DNA of 64,000 nucleotides from positions 186,001 through 250,000 of the forward strand of contig NZ_CP050304.1 in assembly GCF_014189535.1 (NCBI RefSeq), in the 5' to 3' direction. The position numbers were made by a program, and so were the translations under genes. Below the pieces are notes generated by a model. It worked only from the letters and a program-made list of their open reading frames with translations, did no database searches and was not told the DNA's origin. Shown in pieces: positions 1 to 9,437 of this stretch. Origin of the DNA: Rhizobium lusitanum. GTDB lineage: Bacteria > Pseudomonadota > Alphaproteobacteria > Rhizobiales > Rhizobiaceae. Each line of letters begins with the position of its first letter. The stretch's first letter is position 1.

Positions 1-288
1 CTTACCATTCTGCTCGAACTGGGCGCTGCCTTCCACCATGAGGGAAACAAAAATATCATCGCGAGGACCACAGCGGAGATCGTGCTTGCGTCGTTCGTAT
101 CGAATGGGCGAGGATATGACGTCGCTGATTTCGACGCTGCCGAAGTTCAGGACTGCCGTGCGGGCATTAAAATCAGCCTTGTTTTCAACCGAGCCCAAGC
201 AATGCGCATAGTTGCGGCACACGACTTCATGCCAGTAGTCGAACCTGTCCTTCAGACCCATGGTCTGCGTGGAAAACGGAGACTCCAT
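1..288 (-). CDS. AraC-family transcriptional regulator, N-terminal part (cut by window edge)
   Basis: This is a partial gene: 96 codons are visible and it runs off the left end of the window. The start ATG is at 288, with GGGAGAG just upstream. The visible protein has the look of the AraC_binding_2-type sensor domain that precedes the AraC DNA-binding domain: an early FDYWHEVV motif, then a beta-rich stretch with RYERRKHD and DDIFVSLMVEG. The C-terminal helix-turn-helix domain lies outside, so the family call rests on the N-terminal domain alone. It is transcribed away from the sugar-type ABC operon that begins at 639. By position it is the likely regulator of that operon, which is an inference. 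Confidence 0.7.
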   Translation of the reverse strand, partial: MESPFSTQTMGLKDRFDYWHEVVCRNYAHCLGSVENKADFNARTAVLNFGSVEISDVISSPIRYERRKHDLRCGPRDDIFVSLMVEGSAQFEQNGK

Positions 289-638
289 CGCATTCTCTCC
301 CTGACAAGCCGACATGATAGTAGGTGTAAGCAATATTCATGCCGACCTTCTACCCACCTGCAATATCTGCCAATTCAGCCATCTCCCCAATATGTCTGCC
401 AAAAAATAAGGCATTAAATCGAGAAGTGTGCCTCGGAGACGCGCGCAACGCACGTTGCTGTAAGCCTCAGATCGCCTGCGACGCTTCAATCGCTACCGAT
501 TGGCAAGATAAGCCAAGTCTTTGGCATCCACAGGCAATCACCGAACTCCCCGCCGGATAGGATACGTCATGAAAGCGGACCGATGGCTGGCGAGGCCACA
601 CGGTTCGCTCACGTATCCAACGAGCGAGGACCCGGACG
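289..638. other. Divergent intergenic region, AraC gene / ABC operon
   Basis: About 350 bases with no credible gene. It separates the divergent AraC-type gene and the ABC importer operon, so promoters for both should be here. Short open frames in it have no family character. I could not pick out a convincing operator or promoter by eye. Confidence 0.5.
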
Positions 639-2138
639 ATGGGAAGGCAGTCAGTGCTCATAGCGACCGGCATTTCCAAGCAGTACGGTGGCGTTTTCGC
701 TCTGGACAATGTTGGCTTTGAGTTAGTGGCGGGCGAAATTCACGGCCTTTGCGGGGAAAACGGCGCCGGCAAGAGCACGCTCGTCAAAATCCTGGGTGGC
801 CTCGTTGAGCCGAGCAGCGGAGAACTTACGATAGACGGTCATGGCGTCGTGCTCGGCAGGCGAATTGACCCCTCGCTCATCACGATCGTCCATCAAGAGC
901 TGTCCATCCTCCCGCATCTGAGTGTGCTCGACAATATCGTCATCGGAATGCAGGACAAAAGCATGCTGTACCTGCGAAAGCGTTATGTTGCGCGGGTGAA
1001 GCACCATCTTTCCGCGGTCGGACTTGATCATGTCGATCCATGGTCACGTGCCGGCGGTCTCTCCCTTGCGGAGCGTCAGTTGGTGGAGATTGCCCGAGGC
1101 CTTGCGAGCGGCGCCAAGGTCTTGCTGCTCGACGAGCCTACGGCCACCCTTTCCGATGCAGAGATCGAAAAAGTTTTCGCCGTCATGCGCAAGCTGAAGG
1201 ATGGCGGAACGACCATGGTCATCATCAGCCACCGGCTTGATGAAATTTTTGCAATAACGGATCGCGTCACGGTGTTCAGGAGTGGGCGGCACATCTTCAC
1301 CCGCGATACCGCCGCACTGACCGGGCCAGAACTTGTTCGCGCCATGCTCGGCCACGATGTCGAGCGTGGCGTGGAGCGGCCGGTCCGTGCAACTGGCAAA
1401 TGCCGACTTGCCCTGGAAAAGGCCGAGGTCGCGGGGGCCTACGAGCCCTGTGATCTCACCTTCGCGGAAGGCGAGATCGTGGCCATTGTCGGTCAGCTTG
1501 GCTCGGGCGCTGACGTCATCCTGAAATCGCTTGCCGGCCTGGCGCCTCTTACCACCGGCGCCCTGCGGATCGACGGGCGGCTCGAAGAGCTGTACTCCAT
1601 TCGGGATGCGGCGTCACAGGCAATAGCCTATGTGCCGGAAGACCGCGCCGCGAAAGGCGTGTTTCTCGATGCTCCTATCGGCGTTAATCTGACGTCGCAT
1701 TCCCTCGCCGATCTCTCCCGGGGAGGCGTGATCTCAAGAAGGCGAGATCGAAAGCGCACCCGGGAACTGGCTGAAGCTCTCACGATTGATCCCCGCCGAA
1801 CGCTGGAAAACGTCTCGGTTCTGAGTGGCGGCAATCAGCAGAAGGTGGCTCTGGGCAAAGCGATTGCTCCGGCCCCGGACGTCCTGCTTCTCAACGAACC
1901 GACGCGCGGGGTCGATATCGGTGCGAGAGCCGATATCTACGACCGCCTCCGCCGGAGGGCGGACGCGGGTCTGTCGATCATCTTCTATTCGACTGATCTC
2001 GAAGAAGTTCTGGAGTTCGCAGACCGGGTCATCACGGTCTTCAGGGGCAAAATCATTCGCGACGCGTCCCGCGTCGGATTGACAAGCGAAAGCATTCTTC
2101 ACGACATCCTCCACGGCCCTGAAAAGGAAGCAGCATGA
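639..2138 (+). CDS. Sugar-type ABC importer, duplicated ATP-binding protein (RbsA/XylG type)
   Basis: A 499-residue protein with two ABC cassettes in tandem, the usual layout for carbohydrate uptake class 2 importers. The first cassette has Walker A GENGAGKST at residues 39-47, a GGLSLAERQ signature and LLLDEPTATLS. The second has a degenerate Walker A (GQLGSGADV, lacking the Lys), an intact LSGGNQQ signature, and LLLNEPTRGVD with Asn in place of the usual Asp. Degeneration of the second site is common in this family. The protein energises uptake with the two permeases and the binding protein that follow. Its stop overlaps the next start by 4 bases, so translation is probably coupled. The substrate cannot be told from sequence. 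Confidence 0.93.
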   Translation: MGRQSVLIATGISKQYGGVFALDNVGFELVAGEIHGLCGENGAGKSTLVKILGGLVEPSSGELTIDGHGVVLGRRIDPSLITIVHQELSILPHLSVLDNIVIGMQDKSMLYLRKRYVARVKHHLSAVGLDHVDPWSRAGGLSLAERQLVEIARGLASGAKVLLLDEPTATLSDAEIEKVFAVMRKLKDGGTTMVIISHRLDEIFAITDRVTVFRSGRHIFTRDTAALTGPELVRAMLGHDVERGVERPVRATGKCRLALEKAEVAGAYEPCDLTFAEGEIVAIVGQLGSGADVILKSLAGLAPLTTGALRIDGRLEELYSIRDAASQAIAYVPEDRAAKGVFLDAPIGVNLTSHSLADLSRGGVISRRRDRKRTRELAEALTIDPRRTLENVSVLSGGNQQKVALGKAIAPAPDVLLLNEPTRGVDIGARADIYDRLRRRADAGLSIIFYSTDLEEVLEFADRVITVFRGKIIRDASRVGLTSESILHDILHGPEKEAA

Positions 2139-3130
2139 GCATGTCGGTCAAGACAGATATTGCAAAGATGACGCGGGCGAAATGGTTCTCCGGGCTGCTC
2201 GCTCCGACACGCATTCAAGCAACGGCGGTGCGGTTCGCGACCTTGGCCATGATTGCAGTGGCCGCTGCTGCCGTGCCGGGTTTTGCCTCGGTCCAGAACC
2301 TCAGCGCGGTAATGTTCTCTGCCTCCGCCATTGGAATTGCCGCCTGCGGCCTGGCGTTGGTGACCATCAGCGGAAAATTGTTCATGCTGTCGATCGGCGC
2401 CACAACGGCTGTCTCCACGATCGTCTTCGCCAGCCTGTTGGGCTACGGCGTTCCGGCTGCCCTTGCAGGGACTGTTCTGATCGGCCTCATCTGCGGGTTG
2501 ATACAGGGTTGTCTCGTTGGTTTTCTTAGAGCCAATCCCATCATCTCGACCATAGCCGTTGCATCGATCATCACGGGGATCGGCTCATGGTTTTCCGCGG
2601 GGCGCACGATCACTGGTGACGGGACTTCGCTCTGGCTGGGCGTTGGCCATGTCTTGCCCGGTATTCCAAACCAGGTTCTCGTCTTCGTCGCCGTCTTGCT
2701 GGCGGCCGAGTTCCTGCTCTCTCGCACGAGAGTGGGCCGTGAACTGCAGTTGAATGGGATCAATCCCGTCGCGGCCGAGTTTGCCGGCCTGCGGACGGGG
2801 ACGGCCGTAACCGCGGCTTATTGCTTTGCCGGAGCCGCCGCCTCTCTTTCCGGCGCTTTGATCGCATCGCAGGCGGCTCAGGGAAATCTGTCGCTCGGGG
2901 CCGACCTCGATTTTAGCGCAACCGCCGCAGTGCTGGTCGGCGGAGTTTCAATCTCGGGAGGGCAGGGCCGTATCTACGACGCCGCGACCGGCGCTTTGTT
3001 CCTGGCGATTGTCGGCAACATCCTGATTTTGAAGGGCTACGCCTTCGACACGCAATTGATGGTCAAAGGCGCGGTCGTCCTGCTGTCCGTGTTGGCCGGC
3101 GCCGCCCTGACCCGCAACCGCAAGAAATGA
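2135..3130 (+). CDS. Sugar-type ABC importer permease (RbsC type), first of two
   Basis: A 331-residue integral membrane protein of the BPD_transp_2 (RbsC/AraH) family, with many hydrophobic segments and the family's characteristic GINPVAAEFAGL loop followed by a Gly/Ala-rich stretch (VLVGGVSISGGQG). The start ATG at 2135 overlaps the ATPase stop (ATGA). It should form the membrane channel as a heterodimer with the next permease. The Lys/Arg-rich C-terminus (TRNRKK) is cytoplasmic in this family. Confidence 0.9.
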   Translation: MSMSVKTDIAKMTRAKWFSGLLAPTRIQATAVRFATLAMIAVAAAAVPGFASVQNLSAVMFSASAIGIAACGLALVTISGKLFMLSIGATTAVSTIVFASLLGYGVPAALAGTVLIGLICGLIQGCLVGFLRANPIISTIAVASIITGIGSWFSAGRTITGDGTSLWLGVGHVLPGIPNQVLVFVAVLLAAEFLLSRTRVGRELQLNGINPVAAEFAGLRTGTAVTAAYCFAGAAASLSGALIASQAAQGNLSLGADLDFSATAAVLVGGVSISGGQGRIYDAATGALFLAIVGNILILKGYAFDTQLMVKGAVVLLSVLAGAALTRNRKK

Positions 3131-3139
3131 GGAACGGAT

Positions 3140-4105
3140 ATGCTCGAACTTCGACAACAGACCGCCTCGGACCTGCTTCGCAATTTCCTGCTGATAGCCG
3201 TGCCTGCGGGCTTCGCGTTGACCACCGACTACTATTTGTCGAGTGGCAATCTGTTTGCGCTCGCCCAGACATTTTCTCTGGTCGGTCTTGTGGCACTTGG
3301 TCTCTCGCTGACGATGATCGTCGGTGAGTTCGATCTGTCAGTCGCGCCGATGGTGGCGGTGGGCGGGCTCATCCTCGCCAAGACCGGGGAAAGCAGTGCG
3401 TTTATCGGCGTCGCGCTTGCTGTTCTGTTCGGGGCGGCAGTCGGTCTGCTGAACGCGCATCTGGTTTTCCGACTGAAAGTTTCTTCTCTGGTGACCACAC
3501 TTGGCGCCATGATCCTTTTGTCCGGTTTCGCCTTTTGGATCGCGGGTGGGCAGGTGGTCCCCTATAACAATTTCGATGCGGCCGACGCCGTCGATCAGAA
3601 GATGTTTTACATGCTCTCCCCACGCATTCTGGTCACCTTGGCTGCCTTCGTGCTTGCTGCTTTCGTGCTGCGCTTTACCCGCCTGGGTCGCGATCTCTAC
3701 GCAACAGGCAGTCACCGGCAGTCCGCCATCATGAGCGGCGCGCGCACGGGCCATGCGTTGTATTTTTCGTTCTGCACCTCTGGCATCTGCGCTGCGCTCG
3801 CCGGCGCTCTCTTGTCGATAAGCCTTGCGACGGGATCGCCAACACTGGGCAACACGCTGCTGGTTCAGGCGGCTTCGGCAGCCATCCTCGGCGGTGTGGC
3901 GCTCGGCGGTGGCACGGGCCGTCCGCTTGGTATCGGCGTCGGCGTCGGCGTGCTCGCCGCGCTGAACAATGGTCTGAGCCTCGCTGGCGCAAACTCCGCG
4001 ACCACGCAACTGGTCAACGGAGCCGTCCTTGCCGTCGTCGTCATACTCGGCGGAGACCTGGGACGACTCATCAAATCGCGTCGCCGGATTCTCGCTTCGA
4101 GGTGA
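3140..4105 (+). CDS. Sugar-type ABC importer permease (RbsC type), second of two
   Basis: A 321-residue membrane protein of the same RbsC-like family, starting 9 bases after the previous stop. The early motif IVGEFDLSVAPM corresponds to the family's EIDLSVG signature, and AILGGVALGGGTGRP is the conserved late Gly-rich motif. Two different permeases plus one double ATPase and one binding protein make a complete importer. The second copy differs clearly from the first, so this is a heterodimeric channel rather than a recent duplication. Confidence 0.9.
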   Translation: MLELRQQTASDLLRNFLLIAVPAGFALTTDYYLSSGNLFALAQTFSLVGLVALGLSLTMIVGEFDLSVAPMVAVGGLILAKTGESSAFIGVALAVLFGAAVGLLNAHLVFRLKVSSLVTTLGAMILLSGFAFWIAGGQVVPYNNFDAADAVDQKMFYMLSPRILVTLAAFVLAAFVLRFTRLGRDLYATGSHRQSAIMSGARTGHALYFSFCTSGICAALAGALLSISLATGSPTLGNTLLVQAASAAILGGVALGGGTGRPLGIGVGVGVLAALNNGLSLAGANSATTQLVNGAVLAVVVILGGDLGRLIKSRRRILASR

Positions 4106-4151
4106 GTGGTCGCCATCCCCATCAACCCCAAAACCAATAAAAGGGAACTTA

Positions 4152-5144
4152 ATGATGTTGCTCAAATTTGCAATTCGCCGGGCCATGTTCACGGTGACAG
4201 CCTCGGCCGCAGTTGCTGCGTCCGTCGCTTACAGTGGCGCTGCGCGTGCAGCCGAAGGCAAGTCAGTCGTCCTGTTGTCTCCGACCGAAGAGTGCACATA
4301 CTGCGCCGACTATGTCCGCTTCTTCAGGACCGCTGCGGCCAAAAAAGGCCTGAAACTCGAAATCACCACATCGCCCTTCGATCCCGCCAATCAGGCCAAC
4401 CAGGTCGAACAGGCGATCGCCAAAAAGCCTGACGCGATTGTCCTCTGGCCAGTCGATGCGAATGCCTTGGTGCCGTCGATGCGCAAGATCAAGCAGGCAG
4501 GAATTCCGCTTGTCATAAGCGACGCTCCGCCCAACGCTCAGTCGGAGAGGTTCTGGGATGTCTTTACCGGGGGCGACAACGTGGCCGTCGGAAAACAGTC
4601 GGCTCAAGCAATGGTCGGTGCCTTCAAGGCCAAGGGTCTTGGCACTGAGGGCGACATATTCGCGATCACCGGGACGCCGGGTACTCCGACCAGCATCATC
4701 AGGATGGAGAGTTTCAAGCAGGAACTGGCAGCAATTGCTCCGGGCATCAAGATCGTGGGCGAGCAACCGGGCAATTGGGACCAGAGCGTCGCGACAGATG
4801 CGGCAGCGGCCCTCTTTACGAAATTCGGCCCCTCGATCAAAGGCGTCTATTCCGTCGAAGACGTCATGATGGCCGGAGTGATCGTTGCCGCGCAACGTGC
4901 CGGCATCGATCCGGGGAAATTGGCCCTGGTAGGGGTCGGTTGCGAGCTTCCCGGATACAACAACATCGAATCCGGCGTTCAATATGCGACGGTTCTTTTC
5001 GATGCTCGGTCGGATGCGCTTTATGCCGTCAACGCCGTGTCGGATCTGCTCAATGGAAAGACCCAGGAAAAATACGTCTACTTTCCGGTTCCTGTCGTCA
5101 CGAAGGACAATCTCAGCGTTTGCAATGCGGCGTTGGGCAAGTAG
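4152..5144 (+). CDS. Periplasmic sugar-binding-type substrate-binding protein (Peripla_BP_4)
   Basis: A 330-residue protein, starting at ATG 4152 behind an AAGGGA ribosome site. A longer in-frame reading from 4029 would overlap the permease and lacks a signal peptide. The first ~35 residues form a signal peptide (charged RR, hydrophobic Ala/Val run, ending ARAAEG). The mature part is a Peripla_BP_4 fold: VVLLSPTEECTYC, then EQAIAKKPDAIVLWPVDA, and later IKGVYSVEDVMMAGV. It delivers the ligand to the two permeases. A Cys pair (ECTYC) near the ligand-site strand is unusual and might form a disulfide. Confidence 0.9.
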   Translation: MMLLKFAIRRAMFTVTASAAVAASVAYSGAARAAEGKSVVLLSPTEECTYCADYVRFFRTAAAKKGLKLEITTSPFDPANQANQVEQAIAKKPDAIVLWPVDANALVPSMRKIKQAGIPLVISDAPPNAQSERFWDVFTGGDNVAVGKQSAQAMVGAFKAKGLGTEGDIFAITGTPGTPTSIIRMESFKQELAAIAPGIKIVGEQPGNWDQSVATDAAAALFTKFGPSIKGVYSVEDVMMAGVIVAAQRAGIDPGKLALVGVGCELPGYNNIESGVQYATVLFDARSDALYAVNAVSDLLNGKTQEKYVYFPVPVVTKDNLSVCNAALGK

Positions 5145-5188
5145 CGGGCGGAAATCGAACTCCGCGCTCAAAAAAAGAATGAAACGCA

Positions 5189-5208
5189 GCCAAGCCAATT
5201 GGCTTGGC
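5189..5208. promoter_or_regulatory. Perfect 20-bp palindrome between binding-protein and arginase-like genes
   Basis: GCCAAGCC-AATT-GGCTTGGC is a perfect inverted repeat in the 90-base gap after the binding-protein gene. As RNA it would form an 8-bp stem with a 4-base loop. It has no T-run after it, so it is more likely an mRNA-stabilising or partial attenuating hairpin than a full terminator. A protein-binding palindrome is the alternative. Confidence 0.5.
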
Positions 5209-5234
5209 CGCCTGCCGGCTCAAGGAAACACCCG

Positions 5235-6119
5235 ATGACGAATGACCCGAAAAAGACGCTACGGCTCCTGATGCCGCAATGGCAAGGTGGACATCTACCG
5301 GCCTACCACTTCGGCGCGCAGTTGCTGGCCTGGCTGGCCCCACCTGCAAGTGGGCCCATTGCCGAGGTTCAAGTGGATCTGCCGACGACCGGTGGGCTTC
5401 CTCTCGAGATCGGCATCGTTGGTCGCTCGGCCCTCCTGCGCCAACTTCACTCGGCACAGGAGATCCTCAACGAACAGACACCGGATCGAGTAGTGATCCT
5501 GGGTGGCGACTGCCTCGTCGATTTGGCACCATTTGCGTATCTGAACGAACGCTATGAGGGCGATCTGGCAGTGCTTTGGGTGGATTCCCATCCCGATATC
5601 CTGACGCCGGAGCATTTTTCTCACGCACACGCTATGGTTCTGGGCAATCTGATGGGCGAGGGAGACGCCGATTTTGCCAATACGGTGAAACGTCCGGTCA
5701 AGGCAGCGAACATCATGTATGCCGGTCTCGACGAAATGTCGCCTGGTGAACAGGAATTCATCGAAAGGCACGGTTTGCGCAAAGCAACCCCGTCCGAACT
5801 CGCTATTTCAAGTGAACCGGTCCTCACATGGCTGAAAGCGACCGGTGCCCGAAATGTCGCAATTCACCTCGACCTTGATGTATTGGATCCGGCACAGTTC
5901 AGGTCCTTGCTGTTTGCAAACCCCAAGGCAGCTCCTGATGCTTTCGCCGGCATACCACAGGGCAAAATGCCAATTGCCGACGTGGTTCGATTGCTCCGGG
6001 ATGTGGCGCAGATCGCGGACGTGGTAGGTCTAGGCATCACGGAACATCTGCCATGGGATGCAATCGCACTCAAGGAAATGCTGGCAGCGCTGCCATTGCT
6101 TGGCACGTCTAATGGTTGA
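5235..6119 (+). CDS. Arginase/agmatinase (ureohydrolase) family protein
   Basis: A 294-residue protein from ATG 5235 (AAGGA upstream). The binuclear-metal motifs of ureohydrolases are recognisable: GGDC near residue 88 (where arginases have GGDH), WVDSHPD near 116, and HLDLDVLDP near 210. GGDC has a Cys in place of the first His ligand, so the metal site or substrate may differ from classical arginase. Family members hydrolyse guanidino or formimino groups with Mn(II). It closes the ABC importer operon, which suggests that the imported compound, or a product of it, is its substrate (inference). The exact reaction cannot be assigned. Confidence 0.82.
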   Translation: MTNDPKKTLRLLMPQWQGGHLPAYHFGAQLLAWLAPPASGPIAEVQVDLPTTGGLPLEIGIVGRSALLRQLHSAQEILNEQTPDRVVILGGDCLVDLAPFAYLNERYEGDLAVLWVDSHPDILTPEHFSHAHAMVLGNLMGEGDADFANTVKRPVKAANIMYAGLDEMSPGEQEFIERHGLRKATPSELAISSEPVLTWLKATGARNVAIHLDLDVLDPAQFRSLLFANPKAAPDAFAGIPQGKMPIADVVRLLRDVAQIADVVGLGITEHLPWDAIALKEMLAALPLLGTSNG

Positions 6120-6392
6120 CCCGCATACGATAGTTTCCCGATTGGAGGTCTGGCTGGCGAACGACGCCAGTGTCGCCGAAGGCTCGGATGTAGGAGAGAA
6201 ATCTGCGATCGAGGCGGTTAGTCCCATCGCTATGCCTGATTTGGTCTGCCGAGGATCAGAACTCTCTTATAACGAGTAGTCTTCACCTGAAGTTCCATAA
6301 CATACATTATGCATTTTCAATCTAGAGTTGCTAATATTAACTGGAGATCCTCAGGTCAGGCCTTCCACCTGAACACCAGCATGGAGTGACAA

Positions 6393-7097
6393 ATGCAGAA
6401 TTGGCTGGATAAGCTAACTGACCTCGCCGCAATAGAGGCCGATCAGGATCACATCGAGGAAGCCCTCTCCGGTCTAACGGAGCAGATCGGTTTTGGCGGC
6501 TACGCCTATCTCAACGTCCAGCCCGGGCATGTGCTGGCAATCTCGAACTACCATCCAAATTGGCGATCCCTTTACTTTGAACGAAATTATTCCCGACTAG
6601 ATCCGGTGGTGAAGCGAGCGAAGTCATTTAAAAGGATCTTCACTTGGGCAGGCGAACAGGAGGGGCCGCGCCTCTCCAAACCCGAGCGCACCTTTTATTC
6701 ACAGGCTGCAAATTTCGGAATCCGTTCCGGCATTACCATTCCAGTCAAGACCGCAAACGGCGCGATGTCTATGTTCACCTTGGCTTCTGAGAAGCCGACA
6801 ATCGACCTAGACCGAGAGATTGATGCGGTGGCTGCCGCAACCGCTGTCGCTCAACTTCACGCCCGTATCGCCTACACGCAAGCAAGGCCGACCGCCGAGA
6901 GCCCGGCCTACCTCGACCCCAAGGAAGCCGCTTATCTCAAATGGATGGCGGTCGGCAAAACGATGGAAGAGGCGGCGGATCTCGAAGGTGTCAAATACAA
7001 TAGCGTGCGGGTCAAGCTTGCCGAAACCAAGAAGCGGTTCGACGTCCACACGACAACGCACCTGACCGCTCTGGCGATACGTAGAAAGCTGATTTGA
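6393..7097 (+). CDS. traR: TraR, LuxR-type quorum-sensing activator of conjugal transfer
   Basis: A 234-residue protein, the same length as Ti-plasmid TraR and alignable end to end with it. The acyl-homoserine-lactone pocket residues Tyr53, Trp57 and Asp70 fall at the TraR numbering. The C-terminus is a LuxR helix-turn-helix ([23 protein letters not shown], split here by the turn) ending ALAIRRKLI as in TraR. With ligand, TraR dimerises and binds tra boxes; one such box is at 42341-42358. GGAGTGACAA precedes the start. It lies 273 bases downstream of the ABC/arginase operon on the same strand, as Ti traR genes lie at the ends of opine operons, and is convergent with traM. Confidence 0.96.
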   Translation: MQNWLDKLTDLAAIEADQDHIEEALSGLTEQIGFGGYAYLNVQPGHVLAISNYHPNWRSLYFERNYSRLDPVVKRAKSFKRIFTWAGEQEGPRLSKPERTFYSQAANFGIRSGITIPVKTANGAMSMFTLASEKPTIDLDREIDAVAAATAVAQLHARIAYTQARPTAESPAYLDPKEAAYLKWMAVGKTMEEAADLEGVKYNSVRVKLAETKKRFDVHTTTHLTALAIRRKLI

Positions 7098-7100
7098 TCC

Positions 7101-7409
7101 TCAGCTCTCGGGGACTTTCGGGATATAGCCAATAATGTCGACCAAGGTGTTCACGACGCTCATCTGAGCATGCATTTCGATGCAAGCCTCAATGTAGGCA
7201 AGATGTTGCGCGCCTCCGGCAACGGCTCCAGACTTATAATCATCCGGCAAGGCCTGAAACAACTGGTCAGCTTTTTCCACCAGGCTCCGGTGGGTACGGA
7301 TTGCGCCCACGGTGAGAGCATCGATGTCGGCTAGAGGCAGCCCGCGCGTGAGCCCAATCACGGCCCGAAGCTCAAGCTTGTCTTTCGGCGGCACGTCTTG
7401 AGATTCCAT
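7101..7409 (-). CDS. traM: TraM, TraR antiactivator
   Basis: From ATG 7409 the protein has 102 residues, matching Ti-plasmid TraM. A GTG three codons further upstream (7418) is possible but less well placed relative to the GGGGGG tract that would serve as ribosome site. Conserved TraM segments are visible: LIGLTRGLP-like (VIGLTRGLPLAD), IRTHRSLVEKADQLFQALP, and IEMHAQMS. TraM dimers bind TraR and block DNA binding, setting the threshold for quorum-dependent conjugation. The gene ends 3 bases from the traR stop, tail to tail. Confidence 0.95.
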   Translation of the reverse strand: MESQDVPPKDKLELRAVIGLTRGLPLADIDALTVGAIRTHRSLVEKADQLFQALPDDYKSGAVAGGAQHLAYIEACIEMHAQMSVVNTLVDIIGYIPKVPES

Positions 7410-7675
7410 GCTTTCCACCCCCCATTAAGTCTGCGGTACGCCCCGAAAACACTAATCTCTGATCCCAAGCCGAGGTTGAAAACTCTGCCTAAACAGGCTT
7501 GCGACCTCTAGTGCTGTAATTCACCGATTTTATCAGCGATCCAAGACATATTTGTAGTTCACAGGGACGAATTACGCCATTTCGGCAGACATGCCGGTAC
7601 GCGAGAGCCTCCATGCGCGCGATTGTATCGTATACTCTGTAGATGAATGCACTGCAACGCGCATGACTCCGAACT

Positions 7676-7942
7676 ATGAATATTCGAGAGATCTTCGCGC
7701 TGAATCTGAGGACCCTGCGAAACGCCAAGAGGCTTTCGCAGGAGGAACTCGCGCTCCGCGCAAACGTCCACCGCACCTATGTCAGTTCTTTGGAGCGGTG
7801 TGTCTATAGCCCGACGATCGATATGGTCGACGGCCTCGCCCAAATCCTTGGCGTAGAAGCGTTCGAAATGCTCGTTTCAAAGCGCAATTCGGGTGAAAAG
7901 AAGACGGCCAAGTCCGGTTCCGGATCATCCTCCGCCGTGTGA
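7676..7942 (+). CDS. Small XRE (Cro/CI) family transcriptional regulator
   Basis: An 88-residue protein. Residues ~5-65 form a single HTH_3 domain: LRTLRNAKRLSQEELALRA, then the recognition helix HRTYVSSLERC, then IDMVDGLAQILGV. The tail is Lys/Ser/Gly-rich and probably disordered. It stands alone between the traM region and the peptidase gene. A short dyad GTAT-CGT-ATAC lies upstream around 7628. The target is unknown; autoregulation is usual for such proteins. Confidence 0.8.
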   Translation: MNIREIFALNLRTLRNAKRLSQEELALRANVHRTYVSSLERCVYSPTIDMVDGLAQILGVEAFEMLVSKRNSGEKKTAKSGSGSSSAV

Positions 7943-8020
7943 TTCTACGTGAGTGAAGCTCGCGCTGCTCCAGACAAATTCCGATCATTCTGCCGCGCAA
8001 AAGCATAGATCTTTGCGAGT

Positions 8021-9303
8021 TCATGGTTCATTCTTTGGCGTCTGGTCCCCCGCTGCCCCTTCCGCTGCAAGCGTGCACAGCATCAGAGCCGTCTCATAGG
8101 ATTTTTCGAAAGCAGGAACGGGGAGGAATTCGAAGCGCGAATGGAAATTATAGGCGCCGGTGAAGAAATTCGGAGTGGGTAATCCGCGCGCCGACAAGGC
8201 CGCCCCGTCGGTTCCTCCACGCATGGGGTTAAGCTTTTTTCGATCCCGAGCCTGTCCAAAGCGTTGAACAGCAGTTCAGCTGAGCGGCTGTCGGCCCGGA
8301 GGTAGTCCCCGATGTTGTGATAAGTGTCGGCCACGCGGTATTGCACCGATCCTGAAGGATATTGCGACCCAATCTGTTTAACGACATCGCCGATACGCTG
8401 TTTGCGTTGCTCGAATACGGCCTTGTCGAAATCGCGGATCATGACCTTCAGCCGGGCCTCACTGTCGTTGGCAACAAGATCCTTGAACCAGAAATATCCT
8501 TCGCGTTTCTCCGTGCATTCCGGTGTTTCGTTGCGGTCGAAGTGGGAAATGAAGTCGAGCGCCATCAGCAGCGGGTTGACCAGCACGCCCTTTGCCGACA
8601 TCGGATGAGCACTGACGCCGGTAAAGACGATCTCGCCCGATGCGGCGTTGAAATTCTCCACGACGACCTCGCCAAGTTCGCAGCAGTCGATGGTGTAGGC
8701 AAAGTCGCACGGGAAGCGGCTCAGATCGAGCGCCTTGGCACCCCGTAGCCCGATTTCCTCATCTGGAACGAAGGCAACAACAATGTCGCCGTGAGGCTGC
8801 GACGGCTCAAGCTTGGCAAGGAGTGTCATGATGACCGCGATGGCCGCCTTGTTGTCCGCTCCGAGCACGCTCGTTCCGTCGCCGACAATAATATCCTCAC
8901 CCTGCCAGCCGCGGATTTCCGGATGTTCCGCGATCCGCAACCAGATATCTTTCTCCGGGTTGAGGCAGAGGTCCCGCCCCTCGAAACGTTTGATCTGAGG
9001 CCGGATGACCGGGGAGAGGCCGACATCGACCGTATCGAGATGCGCGATGAAACCGATGCGTGGAGCGCCCGGTCTGTTACCGCGCTTTACGCCCGTCACG
9101 ATGGCATGTTCATCAAGTACGACATCATCAACGCCAAGGACGCGCATTTCCTCCGCCAGTAGTCTCGCGAGTTCGAGCTGACCCGGAGAAGAGGGCAGAT
9201 GCGTCGAAGCCGCGTCACTCTGGCTTTCGATAGCAAGATACCGGAAAAACCGGCCGATAAGTTCGTCGCGAATGCCCATCGTTTCTTGTTCAGTCGAATA
9301 CAT
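8021..9303 (-). pseudogene. pepT: Peptidase T (tripeptidase, M20 family), single frameshift
   Basis: The gene starts at ATG 9303 (GAGGA 6 bases upstream) and reads as PepT: AHLDTVD with metal ligands, a GADNKAAIA motif, DEEIGLRGA, and a CE pair in the middle. At the A6 run (T6 on the plus strand, 8235-8240) the frame shifts. The rest of PepT (RGGTDGA, then FTGAYNFHSRFE) continues in the -1 frame to a TGA at 8021. Adding one A restores a 427-codon gene (GIEKKLNPMRGGTDG), close to the family length. PepT releases N-terminal residues from tripeptides in the cytoplasm. It is the last gene of a peptide-import operon, so it would process the imported peptides. This is either a true pseudogene or a homopolymer consensus error. 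Confidence 0.88.
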
Positions 9304-9437
9304 TCAATTCCTCACTGGCGATAAATAATGATGCTCTTTGGCGGCGGCGTCCCGTGAGCAGTAGACGGCTCTCCCCTTCCCTACCGGCTCATGAGAACTC
9401 CAAATCTCCGCTACCAGGCTACAATCCGGCCAACCAC

